DNA of 64,000 nucleotides from Hyphomicrobiales bacterium (GTDB lineage Bacteria; Pseudomonadota; Alphaproteobacteria; Rhizobiales; Beijerinckiaceae): positions 27,258 to 91,257 of the forward strand of contig JAGWTA010000009.1 in the NCBI GenBank assembly GCA_028869185.1, written 5' to 3'. Every line of letters starts with the position of its first letter. The stretch's first letter is position 1. The notes beneath the pieces were generated by a model that did not search any database, was not told the origin of the DNA, and saw nothing but the letters and a program-made list of their open reading frames with translations. Of the stretch, positions 8,106-16,818 are shown in pieces. A program made the position numbers and the translations under genes.

Positions 8106-10148
8106 ATGGCCACGCCCGCATCTTCATCGATCAGCGCAAAACCGCTATTCTCGTACCGCAAATATTGGGCGCATCGCTTTGGCGTAGCGCCTTTTTTGCC
8201 GATGTCGCGCGCCGAAATGGACACGCTCGGCTGGGACAGTTGCGACATCATCCTGGTGACCGGCGACGCCTATATCGACCATCCGAGCTTCGGCATGGCG
8301 CTGATCGGCCGCTTGCTGGAGGCGCAGGGATTCCGCGTCGGCGTCATCGCGCAGCCGGACTGGCGGGACGCCAGCGCCTTCGCGGCGCTCGGCAAGCCGA
8401 ACCTGTTTTTCGGCGTCACCTCGGGCAACATGGATTCCATGGTCAACCGCTACACGTCCGACCGGCGGTTGCGGCACAATGATTCCTACACCCCCGGCGG
8501 CGAAGGCGGGAAACGTCCGGACCGTTCCGTCATCGTTTATGCGCAACGTTGCCGCGAGGCCTATCCCGACGCGCCGATCGTGCTGGGCGGCATCGAGGCC
8601 TCGCTGCGGCGCATCGCGCATTACGATTACTGGTCCGACAAGGTGCGCCGCTCGATCCTGTTCGATGCAAAGGCCGATCTGCTGCTCTACGGCAACGCCG
8701 AGCGCGCGCTGGTCGATGTCGCCCATCGGATCGCCAAAGGGGGGATCGCGCAAGATTTTTCCGACATTCGCGGCCTCGCCTTCGCGCGCAGCGCGACGCC
8801 TGCAGGCTGGACCGAAGTTCCTGTCGACAATCTGGAAGACTCGCTCGAGGGCGTGCGCGCCAAGGGCGAGAATTTCGTCATCCGCCTGCCCTCCTTCGAG
8901 CAGGTTGCGGGCGATCCTGAATCCTATGCCCGCGCTTCGCGCGTGCTGCATCGCGAGAGCAATCCCGGCAATGCGCGTCCGCTGACGCAGCGCCACGGCG
9001 ACCGCGACATCTGGCTGACGGCGCCGCCCGTTCCGCTGACCACGCCCGAAATGGACGGCGTTTACGATCTGCCCTACGCCCGCGCGCCCCACCCGTCTTA
9101 CGCGGGCGCAAAAATCCCGGCATGGGAGATGATCCGCCATTCCGTGACGATCATGCGCGGCTGCTTCGGCGGCTGCGCCTTCTGTTCGATCACCGAACAC
9201 GAGGGGCGCATCATCCAGTCGCGCTCGGAAGATTCGATCATTCGCGAGATCGAGAACATCCGCGACAAGACCGAGGGCTTTACCGGCATCATCTCCGACA
9301 TCGGCGGGCCGACGGCCAACATGTATCGCCAGCGCTGCAAGGACGCGCAGGCCGAGACCGTGTGCCGGCGCCCGTCCTGCGTCTATCCCGACATCTGCAA
9401 GAATCTCGACACGAGCCACGATCCGCTGATCGATCTCTATCGTCGCGCCCGCGCGGTGCCCGGCGTGAAGAAAGTGATGGTGGCCTCGGGCGTGCGCTAC
9501 GATCTGGCCGTCAAAAGCCCGGCCTACATCAAGGAGCTGGTCGAGCATCACGTCGGCGGCTATCTCAAGATCGCGCCCGAACACACCGAAGACGGGCCGC
9601 TCGCCAAGATGATGAAGCCGGGCATCGGCTCCTACGAGCGCTTCAAGCAATTGTTCGACGCCGCCGCGCGCGCCGCCAAGAAAGAATATTTCCTGATCCC
9701 CTATTTCATCGCCGCCCATCCCGGCACCAGCGATGAAGACATGATGCATCTGGCGCTCTGGCTGAAGCGCAACAAATATCGCGCCGATCAGGTGCAGACC
9801 TATCTGCCCTCGCCGATGGCGCTTTCAACTGCGATGTATCATTCCGGTTTCAACCCGTTGAAGCCCGTGCGGCGCGGCGCGTCCGAGCCGGTGGACGCCG
9901 TGAAAGGCTTGCGCCAGCGCCGGCTGCACAAGGCGTTTTTGCGCTATCACGATCCCGAAAACTGGCCCGTGCTGCGCGAGGCGCTGAAGGCGATGGGCCG
10001 CGCCGACCTGATCGGGCCGGGAAAGCATCAGCTGGTCCCGGCCTGGCAACCAGCGGGCACCGGCAAGGCAGGCGAAGGCCGGAGGGTCGCCGGCAAGGCG
10101 AAGCGGCCGACTGGCGGCAAGTTTTTGACGAAAGGCGTCGTGCGGTAG
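8106..10148 (+). CDS. YgiQ family radical SAM protein
   Basis: 680-residue radical SAM enzyme of the UPF0313/YgiQ family; the reaction catalysed is not established. The 4Fe-4S cluster ligands are the CxxxCxxC motif CFGGCAFC at Cys353, Cys357 and Cys360, after a conserved IMRG. An N-terminal cobalamin-binding-like region ([20 protein letters not shown] near residues 50-70) and the [11 protein letters not shown] segment are family hallmarks. The C-terminal region ends in a Gly/Lys/Arg-rich tail (about the last 30 residues). Start at 8106 is the first Met with the family N-terminus; more upstream codons overlap the divergent small gene. Confidence 0.93.
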   Translation: MATPASSSISAKPLFSYRKYWAHRFGVAPFLPMSRAEMDTLGWDSCDIILVTGDAYIDHPSFGMALIGRLLEAQGFRVGVIAQPDWRDASAFAALGKPNLFFGVTSGNMDSMVNRYTSDRRLRHNDSYTPGGEGGKRPDRSVIVYAQRCREAYPDAPIVLGGIEASLRRIAHYDYWSDKVRRSILFDAKADLLLYGNAERALVDVAHRIAKGGIAQDFSDIRGLAFARSATPAGWTEVPVDNLEDSLEGVRAKGENFVIRLPSFEQVAGDPESYARASRVLHRESNPGNARPLTQRHGDRDIWLTAPPVPLTTPEMDGVYDLPYARAPHPSYAGAKIPAWEMIRHSVTIMRGCFGGCAFCSITEHEGRIIQSRSEDSIIREIENIRDKTEGFTGIISDIGGPTANMYRQRCKDAQAETVCRRPSCVYPDICKNLDTSHDPLIDLYRRARAVPGVKKVMVASGVRYDLAVKSPAYIKELVEHHVGGYLKIAPEHTEDGPLAKMMKPGIGSYERFKQLFDAAARAAKKEYFLIPYFIAAHPGTSDEDMMHLALWLKRNKYRADQVQTYLPSPMALSTAMYHSGFNPLKPVRRGASEPVDAVKGLRQRRLHKAFLRYHDPENWPVLREALKAMGRADLIGPGKHQLVPAWQPAGTGKAGEGRRVAGKAKRPTGGKFLTKGVVR

Positions 10149-10254
10149 CCCATCGCGGCGGCGAAATGCGGGTATCGACGCGCGCAATGACGCCTTGCCA
10201 TAAGGGCTTGGTCACAAGGGCTTGAGCGCAGGCGGCGGATTTTTGCAGAAATCG

Positions 10255-10330
10255 TGGCGCGCCCAAGGGGAATCGAACCCCTGTTTTCGCCGTGAAAGGG
10301 CGACGTCCTAGACCGCTAGACGATGGGCGC
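10255..10330 (-). tRNA. tRNA-Glu (anticodon TTC)
   Basis: A 76-base cloverleaf on the minus strand. Acceptor stem GCGCCCA pairs with TGGGCGC, G73 and an encoded CCA (10255-10257). The anticodon stem CGCCC/GGGCG-like arm encloses CTTTCAC with anticodon TTC. The T-arm AGGGGTTCGATTCCCCT is perfect. Confidence 0.97.
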
Positions 10331-10393
10331 GGATTCGCGGGTTGGCCGCGAACGGGCGCAGCTATACGGCGGCGCGCGCGGATGCGCAACTGT

Positions 10394-12190
10394 CTAATAA
10401 TCGCGGTCGAAGGCCATATCGATCAAGCGCGCCTGAACGCGCTCGCGCCCGCCATAATGGTCGAGCGAGAGCGCGACGGCAAAATGCGCGCGCGCGCCGT
10501 TCTGGCCTTCGAGCGCGCGGCCAATCTCGCTCTCGCGGTGCTTGAAGGCCAGGAGATCGATCCGTGAGCCGTCCGCCGCCTGCGCGCCAATCCGCAGGTG
10601 ATCCTGCCCCATGACGAGCGCGCCGGTGAACCGGTGGCGCGGCAGAACGAAGACCGGTTCGGGATGCCCCTGCCCGAACGGGCCCGCCTTGTGCAGCATG
10701 TGCACGATCTCGGCCGTTGCGCCGGCCGCCGTCAGCGCGCCGTCGATCCGCAGCGCGTCGGCGGCCGTCGCCGCCGCGACGGCGCCGGCGAGCCGCTCTT
10801 CGAGAAAAGCGCGAAAGGCGCCGAGCCTTGCGCGCTCGATCGTGACGCCCGCCGCCATCGCATGGCCGCCGCCCTTGACGAGGAGCCCCGCCTCGACGGC
10901 GGCGCGCACAGCCGCGCCGAGGTCGACGCCCGGAATGGATCGCGCAGAGCCGACGCCTGTTTCACCATTAAAAGCAATTGCGAACGCTGGCTTCCTGAAC
11001 TTTTCCTTTAACCGTGCGGCGACAAGGCCGACGACGCCGGGGTGCCAATCCTGCCCGCCGACGACGATAGCGGCGCTCGCCCCTTCGCGGCCAAGAGCGG
11101 CCATGGCCTCGGCCTCGCCGGCCGCCACGGTCGCCTGTTCGATCGCCCGGCGTTCGCCGTTGAGGCGATCGAGATCGGCCGCTACGGCTGCCGCCTGCGC
11201 AGGGTCGCCGGTCAGCATGAGCCGCGCGCCGAGCGCGGCGTCGCCGATGCGCCCGCCCGCATTGATGCGCGGCCCGATGAGGAAACCGAGGTGCCAGGCC
11301 TGCGCCGGGCCCGACAGGCGCGCGACATCGATCAGCGCCGCAAGGCCCGCGCGGCGGCGCCCGCGCATGACCTGCAGCCCCTTGGCGACGAAGGCGCGGT
11401 TCAGCCCGACCAGCGGCGCGACATCGGCGACGGTAGCGAGGGCGACGAGATCGAGCCCGGCCAGCAGATCGGGCGCGGGCCGCTCCTTGGTCCAGAAGCC
11501 GGCTTGCCGCAGCGCGCGGTTGAGGCCGACGAGCGTGAGAAAAACGACGCCTGCTGCGCACAGCGCGCCCTGCCCTGAAAGATCGTCCTGCCGGTTGGGA
11601 TTGACGACCAGCGCATCGGGCAATTGCGCGGGCGCCTGGTGATGGTCGAGCACGATGACGTCGAGGCCGCGCCTGCGCGCCGCCGCCAGGGCCTCGTGCG
11701 ATGTCGTCCCGCAATCGACCGTGACGAGAAGCGTCGCGCCCTCGTCGGCCAGTTGTTCGATCGCCGGAATATTGGGTCCGTAGCCTTCGAAAATCCGGTC
11801 CGGAATGTGAATGCGGCGCGGCGCGGCGCAAGCGTCGAGAAATTCGGCCAGAAGCGCCGCCGAACAGGCGCCGTCAACATCGTAATCGCCGAAAATGGCG
11901 ATCTGTTCGCCCCGCTCGATCGCATGTTTCAGCCTGTCGACCGCCGCGTCCATGTCGCGCAATGTCGAAGGGTCGGGCATGAGATCGCGCAGCGCGGGAT
12001 CGAGCCAGCGCTCGGCCGCTTCCAGCGAGACGCCTCGCCCGGCCATGACGCGCGCCAGAAGATCGGGATGCCCATGCCGCTGCGTCATGGCGAGCGCGCG
12101 CGCCTCCCCCGCCGCATCGAGACGCGGGCGCCAGGGCCGGCCGAGCACGGAGCGCTCGACGCCAAGAAAATGCTCGGACGGTTTGCTCAC
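10394..12190 (-). CDS. recJ: single-stranded-DNA-specific exonuclease RecJ
   Basis: 5'-3' single-strand DNA exonuclease acting in recombination and mismatch or base-excision repair. 598 residues from a GTG at 12190, close to the usual family length. DHH phosphoesterase motifs are present: GDYDVDG (101-107), DCG (159-161) and DHH (182-184). A DHHA1 domain with GGGHAMAAG lies near residue 450, followed by an OB-fold region. No Met occurs near the expected N-terminus; the GTG follows a GGGAGG and is more plausible than the far upstream Met, whose extension is unrelated. The recJ-glpX-hom order is conserved in related alphaproteobacteria; here GST and GNAT genes are inserted between recJ and glpX. 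Confidence 0.93.
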   Translation of the reverse strand: MSKPSEHFLGVERSVLGRPWRPRLDAAGEARALAMTQRHGHPDLLARVMAGRGVSLEAAERWLDPALRDLMPDPSTLRDMDAAVDRLKHAIERGEQIAIFGDYDVDGACSAALLAEFLDACAAPRRIHIPDRIFEGYGPNIPAIEQLADEGATLLVTVDCGTTSHEALAAARRRGLDVIVLDHHQAPAQLPDALVVNPNRQDDLSGQGALCAAGVVFLTLVGLNRALRQAGFWTKERPAPDLLAGLDLVALATVADVAPLVGLNRAFVAKGLQVMRGRRRAGLAALIDVARLSGPAQAWHLGFLIGPRINAGGRIGDAALGARLMLTGDPAQAAAVAADLDRLNGERRAIEQATVAAGEAEAMAALGREGASAAIVVGGQDWHPGVVGLVAARLKEKFRKPAFAIAFNGETGVGSARSIPGVDLGAAVRAAVEAGLLVKGGGHAMAAGVTIERARLGAFRAFLEERLAGAVAAATAADALRIDGALTAAGATAEIVHMLHKAGPFGQGHPEPVFVLPRHRFTGALVMGQDHLRIGAQAADGSRIDLLAFKHRESEIGRALEGQNGARAHFAVALSLDHYGGRERVQARLIDMAFDRDY

Positions 12191-12281
12191 GCCCTGTTTG
12201 TAAGCCTCCCGTCCGTCCGCCGCGACGGCGCAAGCCGCGATATCCGCAACTTTGGAGGCCTCACGGGCATGCGCAGCGCTT

Positions 12282-12884
12282 TCACGCCCCGCCGGCGTCG
12301 ATCGCCAGCGCGCGTTGCAGGGCCGGTCGGGCGTGGCAGCGTTTGAGATAGGCGTCGAAGACAGGCGTGCGCGCGACGATGCCGAAACGCTCGACCCCAA
12401 ACAGAAGATCTGCGCCGATCATCACATCGGCGGCGGAAAAGCTCTCGCCCAAAATCCATGGGCCCCTGACGAGCGCGCCCTCGAGCACGGAGAAAACCCG
12501 CTCGAAATCGCCCCAGCTTGCTGAGACCGGCGGCAGCTCGAATTTCGCGAATTTTTGCGCGAACGCCGGCTCGATGCAGCCCGGCGCGAAAAACAGCCAA
12601 TGGAAATAGCGCCCGCGCAAAGGATCGCCGACGGCGGGCGCGAGATGGGCTTGCGGGCAGCGCTCGGCGATATAGGCGCAGATTGCCGCGCTTTCGGCGA
12701 GTTTGGCCGCCCCGTCCTCGAAGGCCGGCACCTTGCCCATCGGGTTGATCGAGCGAAAATGCGGGTCGTCCTGGCCGCCGTTGCGGATGTCGATATGAAT
12801 GCGCTCATAGGGAGCGCCGGCCTCCTCCAGCATCCACAAGGCGCGCAGGCTGCGCGTGTTGGGCGCCCAGTAAAGCTTCATCAT
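12282..12884 (-). CDS. glutathione S-transferase family protein
   Basis: 200-residue cytosolic GST. The N-terminal thioredoxin-like domain starts KLYWAPNTRSLRALWMLEEAG (Ser in the active-site loop region is the likely catalytic residue), has the conserved cis-Pro segment GKVPAFEDG and glutathione-contacting ESAAI near residues 65-69. The C-terminal all-alpha domain follows. Two consecutive ATGs (12884 and 12881) lie behind a GGGAGAG; either could be used. Located upstream of recJ on the same strand with a 91-base gap. A dyad sequence at 12912-12932 lies just upstream of the start. Substrate unknown. Confidence 0.88.
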   Translation of the reverse strand: MMKLYWAPNTRSLRALWMLEEAGAPYERIHIDIRNGGQDDPHFRSINPMGKVPAFEDGAAKLAESAAICAYIAERCPQAHLAPAVGDPLRGRYFHWLFFAPGCIEPAFAQKFAKFELPPVSASWGDFERVFSVLEGALVRGPWILGESFSAADVMIGADLLFGVERFGIVARTPVFDAYLKRCHARPALQRALAIDAGGA

Positions 12885-12911
12885 CGCCGACTCTCCCGCA
12901 CCGGAATGATG

Positions 12912-12932
12912 AGAACATAACAGGAATGTTCT
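12912..12932. promoter_or_regulatory. dyad-symmetric candidate operator upstream of the GST gene
   Basis: Two perfect 7-bp arms, AGAACAT and ATGTTCT, separated by 7 bases, 28-48 bases upstream of the GST start. Position and symmetry suit a dimeric repressor or activator site. It does not match the alphaproteobacterial LexA box, which is a direct repeat GTTC-N7-GTTC. The binding protein is unknown. Confidence 0.35.
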
Positions 12933-13098
12933 TGGTTTGTCCATCCCTGCAAGCGCGAGGCGACGTGATGATGTTCGATGCCCGCGTCCCTGCTGGTCCA
13001 GCCAGAAGGCGCCGCCGCTTTCCAAACCGCATTGAGCGCCGCTTTCCATGGCGCAGGCAATGGACGATGATCATCGCCCGTCGGCTGTGAGGGATTGC

Positions 13099-13383
13099 AT
13101 GAACGCCATTTCCGTCCGCAAGGAAAACAACCGCTACGTCGCAACCATCGCCGGACGGGAGGGCGAAGCGGAGCTTGTGTTTTCGCGTCGGGCGCCTGGC
13201 GTAGTCAGCGCCGATCACGCCGAGGCGCCGATGCATTTGCGCGGGACCGGCGCAGCGCTCGCGCTGGTGGAGGCCATGGTGCAGGACGCGCGCGCGAACG
13301 GTTTCAGAATCCTCCCCCGCTGCCCCTACGTGGCCTGGCAGGCGCAGCGCCACCCCGAATGGGCGGATGTGATGGCGGGGTGA
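13099..13383 (+). CDS. GNAT-like N-acetyltransferase (short YidJ/YjdJ type)
   Basis: 94-residue protein of the short Gcn5-like acetyltransferase family related to yeast/E. coli YjdJ and human GATD/NATD1. Core features are the beta-strand AELVFSRRAPGVVSADHAEAP, then the acetyl-CoA-binding loop LRGTGAALALVEAMVQDAR (about residues 48-66, with R-G-T-G in place of the longer R/QxxGxG/A) and the C-terminal ILPRCPYVAWQAQRHPEW, a pattern typical of this subgroup. ATG at 13099 follows a GAGGGA. Substrate unknown. Convergent with glpX. Confidence 0.85.
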   Translation: MNAISVRKENNRYVATIAGREGEAELVFSRRAPGVVSADHAEAPMHLRGTGAALALVEAMVQDARANGFRILPRCPYVAWQAQRHPEWADVMAG

Positions 13384-13519
13384 GCGCGGTCACATCTGAG
13401 CGCGGCTCATATCCTGAGCGCTACAGGCCGCAGTCTGTCAGCGCCTGGTCGCGCGCAACGGGCTGGTGGACCGGATCGCTGAACCGCGCAAGCCGACGGA
13501 AACGGCGCCTTCGCCCCAC

Positions 13520-14515
13520 TCAATCCAGCTTGAACTTCGCAAACTCGCGGTGCTCGGCCTGAATGCGCCGCACAGTGCCGGTCACCGAGCGGTAGATGAT
13601 CGTTTCGGTGTGGATCACGTTCTTGCCGAACTGCACGCCTTTCAGCAGCGCGCCGTCGGTGACGCCGGTGGCGCAGACGATGACGTCGCCCGACGCCATT
13701 TCCTTCATGTCGTATTTCTTCTTCGGATTGGTCACGCCCATCTTGGCGGCGCGTTCGATCTTGGCCTGCGTGTCGAGAATGAGCCGGCCCTGCATCTGGC
13801 CGCCGACGCAGCGCAGCGCGCCGGCCGCCAGTACGCCTTCGGGGGCGCCGCCGGAGCCCAGATAGAGATCGCAACCCGTCTCGTCGGGCTGCGAGCAATG
13901 GATCACGCCGGCGACATCGCCGTCCGTCAGCAGGCGGATCGAGGCGCCGACCTTACGGCAGGCGGCGATCAGATCGGCATGGCGCGGCCGGTCGAGGATG
14001 ACGACGGTGATTTCGCCAACCGGCACGCCCTTGGCTTTGGCGAGCGCGTGAATGTTGTCGGCGGGCGATGCGTCGAGATCGACGACGCCGGTCGGATAGC
14101 CGGGGCCGATGGCGATCTTGTCCATGTAGACGTCTGGCGCGTTCAGCAGGGTGCCGCCCGTCGCCATCGCCATGACGGCGATGGAGCCCGGCATGTCCTT
14201 GGCGCAGAGCGTGGTGCCTTCCAGGGGATCGACGGCGATGTCGACGCGCGGACCGGTCTTGGTGCCGACTTCCTCGCCGATGAACAGCATCGGCGCTTCG
14301 TCGCGCTCGCCCTCGCCGATGACGACGACGCCGTGGATTGGCAGGCGGTTCAGTTCGCGGCGCATGGCGTCGACAGCGGCCTGATCGGCGGCTTTCTCAT
14401 CGCCGCGCCCGCGCAGCCGCGCCGAGGAGACCGCGGCGCGCTCGGTCACGCGCACGAGTTCGGTCGAGAGAATGCGTTCGATGATTTTGTCTTCTTTGAC
14501 GAGGAGGTCGGTCAT
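13520..14515 (-). CDS. glpX: class II fructose-1,6-bisphosphatase GlpX (possibly also sedoheptulose-1,7-bisphosphatase)
   Basis: Hydrolyses fructose-1,6-bisphosphate in gluconeogenesis, and in autotrophs sometimes sedoheptulose-1,7-bisphosphate. 331 residues, full length. Metal and phosphate-binding motifs include VVIGEGERDEAP (64-75) and AVDPLEGTT (94-102), plus the later GSGGAPEGVLAAGAL region near 209-223. It follows the homoserine dehydrogenase gene on the same strand after 57 bases, with an AAGGAG-like sequence before the start, so co-transcription is likely. This hom-glpX linkage is common in Hyphomicrobiales. Confidence 0.95.
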   Translation of the reverse strand: MTDLLVKEDKIIERILSTELVRVTERAAVSSARLRGRGDEKAADQAAVDAMRRELNRLPIHGVVVIGEGERDEAPMLFIGEEVGTKTGPRVDIAVDPLEGTTLCAKDMPGSIAVMAMATGGTLLNAPDVYMDKIAIGPGYPTGVVDLDASPADNIHALAKAKGVPVGEITVVILDRPRHADLIAACRKVGASIRLLTDGDVAGVIHCSQPDETGCDLYLGSGGAPEGVLAAGALRCVGGQMQGRLILDTQAKIERAAKMGVTNPKKKYDMKEMASGDVIVCATGVTDGALLKGVQFGKNVIHTETIIYRSVTGTVRRIQAEHREFAKFKLD

Positions 14516-14572
14516 GGCGGGGTCCGGAAGAAAGGAGCGATCTAAGGGCGGTTGGGGCTCGAAAACCTTGAT

Positions 14573-15883
14573 CTAGCCCCGTTCGATTCGGATGACTTGC
14601 GGCTTTTCGGCCAAAAATCCGTCGGAAACAATATCGTCCAGCGCCTCGCGCAGCAGTTTTTCTGATGTGGCGTGGGTGATGAGAATGACGGGCACGGCGC
14701 TGCTGGCGCCATTCTCGCCCTTTTCGGGCAAGCCCTTCTGCATGATGCTTTCGAGCGAAATCCTGCGCTGGGCCATACGGCCGGCGATGGCGGCGAAGGC
14801 GCCCGCCCGGTCGTGCACGGCAAGGCGGATGTAATAGCCGCCCTCGTGTCGCTGCATTTCCGGGCGGCGCGCCGCCGAAAGCTGCGCCATCGGCAGGCCG
14901 AAGGGCTGCGAGCGCACGCCGCGCGCAATGTCCGCGATGTCGGCGACGACGGCTGAAGCCGTTGCATCGCCGCCTGCGCCGGGGCCGACCAGCGTCAGTT
15001 CCTTCACCGCATCGGCGTCGATGGTGACGGCGTTCAGCACGCCCATCACCTGCGCGATGGAGCTCGTGCGGCGGACCATCGTGGGGTGCACGCGTTGTTC
15101 GACGCCGTGGGGCGTGCGTTGGGCGACGCCCAGCAGCTTGACGCGAAAACCGAGTTCTTCGGCCGCCTTGAGATCGGCGAGCGTGACGCCCTCGATGCCC
15201 TCGATCGAAATCGCGTCCGCATCGATCTTCGCGCCGAAGGCGAGCGAGGCGAGGATTGCGAGCTTGTGCGCAGTGTCGAAGCCGCCGATGTCGAAGGTGG
15301 GGTCCGCTTCGGCATAGCCGAGGCGCTGGGCGTCCTTGAGGCAGGCCTCGAAGCTCAAGCCTTCAAGCTCCATGCGCGAGAGGATGTAATTGCAGGTGCC
15401 GTTGAGAATGCCGTAGACGCGCGTGATCTCATTGCCGGCAAGGCCCTCGCGGAGCGTCTTGACGATGGGAATGCCGCCGGCGACGGATGCTTCGTAGGCG
15501 AGCGCGACGTGCTTTTCTTCCGCCAGCGCGGCCAGCGCCAGGCCATGCTTGGCGAGCAGCGCCTTGTTGGCGGTGACGACGGACTTGCCGGCGCCGAGCG
15601 CCGCCTCGACGGCCGTGCGCGCAGCCCCCTCGTCTCCGCCCATCAGTTCGACGAACAAATCGATGTCGGGCGAACGGGCGAGGTCGATCGGATCATCGAA
15701 AAAACGCACGCCCGCCAGATCGAGCCCGCGCTCGCGCGCCTTGTCGCGGGCGCTGACGCCCGTCACGCGGATCGCCCTGCCCGTGCGCGCCGTGAGCGCG
15801 CCGTCCTGGCGCTGCAAAAGCCGGATGACGGAGGCGCCGACGGTGCCAAGGCCGGCGACGCCAACGCGAAGGGGTGAAACCAT
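14573..15883 (-). CDS. hom: homoserine dehydrogenase
   Basis: NAD(P)H-dependent reduction of aspartate semialdehyde to homoserine, the branch point to threonine and methionine. 436 residues. The Rossmann motif GVAGLGTVG is at 8-16; NKALLAKHG near 100 and the GILNGTCNYILSRM signature near 170-183 belong to the catalytic domain. The C-terminal ~85 residues form an ACT domain (YYIRLAVHDRAGAFAAIAGRMAQRRISLESI), expected to mediate threonine feedback. An ATG 30 codons upstream is in frame, but MVSPLRVGVAG aligns with the family N-terminus. Upstream of glpX in the same orientation. Confidence 0.95.
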   Translation of the reverse strand: MVSPLRVGVAGLGTVGASVIRLLQRQDGALTARTGRAIRVTGVSARDKARERGLDLAGVRFFDDPIDLARSPDIDLFVELMGGDEGAARTAVEAALGAGKSVVTANKALLAKHGLALAALAEEKHVALAYEASVAGGIPIVKTLREGLAGNEITRVYGILNGTCNYILSRMELEGLSFEACLKDAQRLGYAEADPTFDIGGFDTAHKLAILASLAFGAKIDADAISIEGIEGVTLADLKAAEELGFRVKLLGVAQRTPHGVEQRVHPTMVRRTSSIAQVMGVLNAVTIDADAVKELTLVGPGAGGDATASAVVADIADIARGVRSQPFGLPMAQLSAARRPEMQRHEGGYYIRLAVHDRAGAFAAIAGRMAQRRISLESIMQKGLPEKGENGASSAVPVILITHATSEKLLREALDDIVSDGFLAEKPQVIRIERG

Positions 15884-16021
15884 GGAAAAGGCCCGGAGAG
15901 ATGCGTTGCGCCGGGTTGTGCCTGATTTGGCGGGGCCGATCAAGGAACCCGGTCGGGCGCGGCAATTTGGCAAGACGCGATTAAGCGCCCGCCGTTAGAG
16001 TGGCGGATCGAAGATGGACCG

Positions 16022-16318
16022 ATGACCCGACGGCAGGCCGAATTTCTGATCTGCTTCGCAATCGCCGCCGTTCTGGCTGTGCGCGGCGCTGTGGCGATCT
16101 GGTCGCACACTTATTGGTTCGCGCCCCGTTTCAGCCCACCCGTGCGCTACGAGGGCTGGCGCGCGACGTCTCTGGGCGCGGCCGAAATCGCGGCGGCGCT
16201 CTGTTTCGTCGGCGTCTGGCTCGCTGTCTCCGCCGGCCGGCGCACGGCGGGCGTCGTTCTGCTTGCAGGTGGATTCGTTGCTTCGATTGCGGGATTTTCG
16301 GCGGCTTTGCTGGGCTGA
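16022..16318 (+). CDS. small membrane protein (98 aa, three hydrophobic spans)
   Basis: Hypothetical inner-membrane protein. Hydrophobic segments lie at about residues 8-27 (LICFAIAAVLAVRGAVAIW), 52-68 (LGAAEIAAALCFVGVWLAV) and 75-97 (AGVVLLAGGFVASIAGFSAALLG), separated by short basic loops. It is transcribed divergently from hom. An overlapping frame at 16000-16335 is Arg-rich and not membrane-like, and is rejected in favour of this one. Function unknown. Confidence 0.6.
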   Translation: MTRRQAEFLICFAIAAVLAVRGAVAIWSHTYWFAPRFSPPVRYEGWRATSLGAAEIAAALCFVGVWLAVSAGRRTAGVVLLAGGFVASIAGFSAALLG

Positions 16319-16379
16319 CTTGTGATTGGGCGTGAGACAAAAGCGCGACGCTCGTGCTCGAGACGCAGCGCGCGGCCTC

Positions 16380-16814
16380 TCACCCCATCGTCAGCAGCAG
16401 CACGCCCGCCACGATCAGGCCGACGCCCGCCCAGTTCGCCAACGTCAGGCTTTCGCCCAGAAACAGCGTCGAAAACAGCGCGACGAGCACGAGGCTGAGC
16501 TTGTCGACCGGGGCGACCTTGCTCGCCTGCCCCAGTTGCAGCGCGCGGAAATAGCAGAGCCAGGACGCGCCCGTGCCGAGACCCGACAGGATCAGGAAGG
16601 CCCAAGTTCTGGCGTTGATGGGCGCCTTGGGCGGAAAGGCCCCGCTGAGCCAGGCGACGAGAAAGGCCATCGCGACCACGACCATTGTGCGGATCGCGGT
16701 GGCCAGATCAGAGGCGATTCCGGCGACGCCGATCTTGGCGAACACCGCCGTCAGCGCGGCAAAACCAGCCGACGCCAGCGCCCACCAGAACCAGGGCTCG
16801 CCAAAGGCGGGCAT
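16380..16814 (-). CDS. EamA/DMT-type membrane protein, single EamA repeat (144 aa)
   Basis: Inner-membrane protein of the drug/metabolite transporter superfamily. It has about five hydrophobic spans and the EamA repeat signature near its C-terminus (ALFSTLFLGESLTLANWAGVGLIVAGVLLL). Most EamA transporters have two repeats (~300 residues); this one has a single repeat and presumably dimerises like EmrE-sized DMT proteins. The ATG at 16814 lies four bases after the stop of the upstream aminotransferase, so the two are very likely co-expressed; export or uptake of an amino acid related to that enzyme is possible but unproven. Confidence 0.82.
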   Translation of the reverse strand: MPAFGEPWFWWALASAGFAALTAVFAKIGVAGIASDLATAIRTMVVVAMAFLVAWLSGAFPPKAPINARTWAFLILSGLGTGASWLCYFRALQLGQASKVAPVDKLSLVLVALFSTLFLGESLTLANWAGVGLIVAGVLLLTMG

Positions 16815-16818
16815 GGCG

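Noticed and set aside
12912..12932. LexA box upstream of the GST gene
   Set aside because: Alphaproteobacterial LexA boxes are direct repeats GTTC-N7-GTTC; this is an inverted repeat with 11 bases between GAAC and GTTC.
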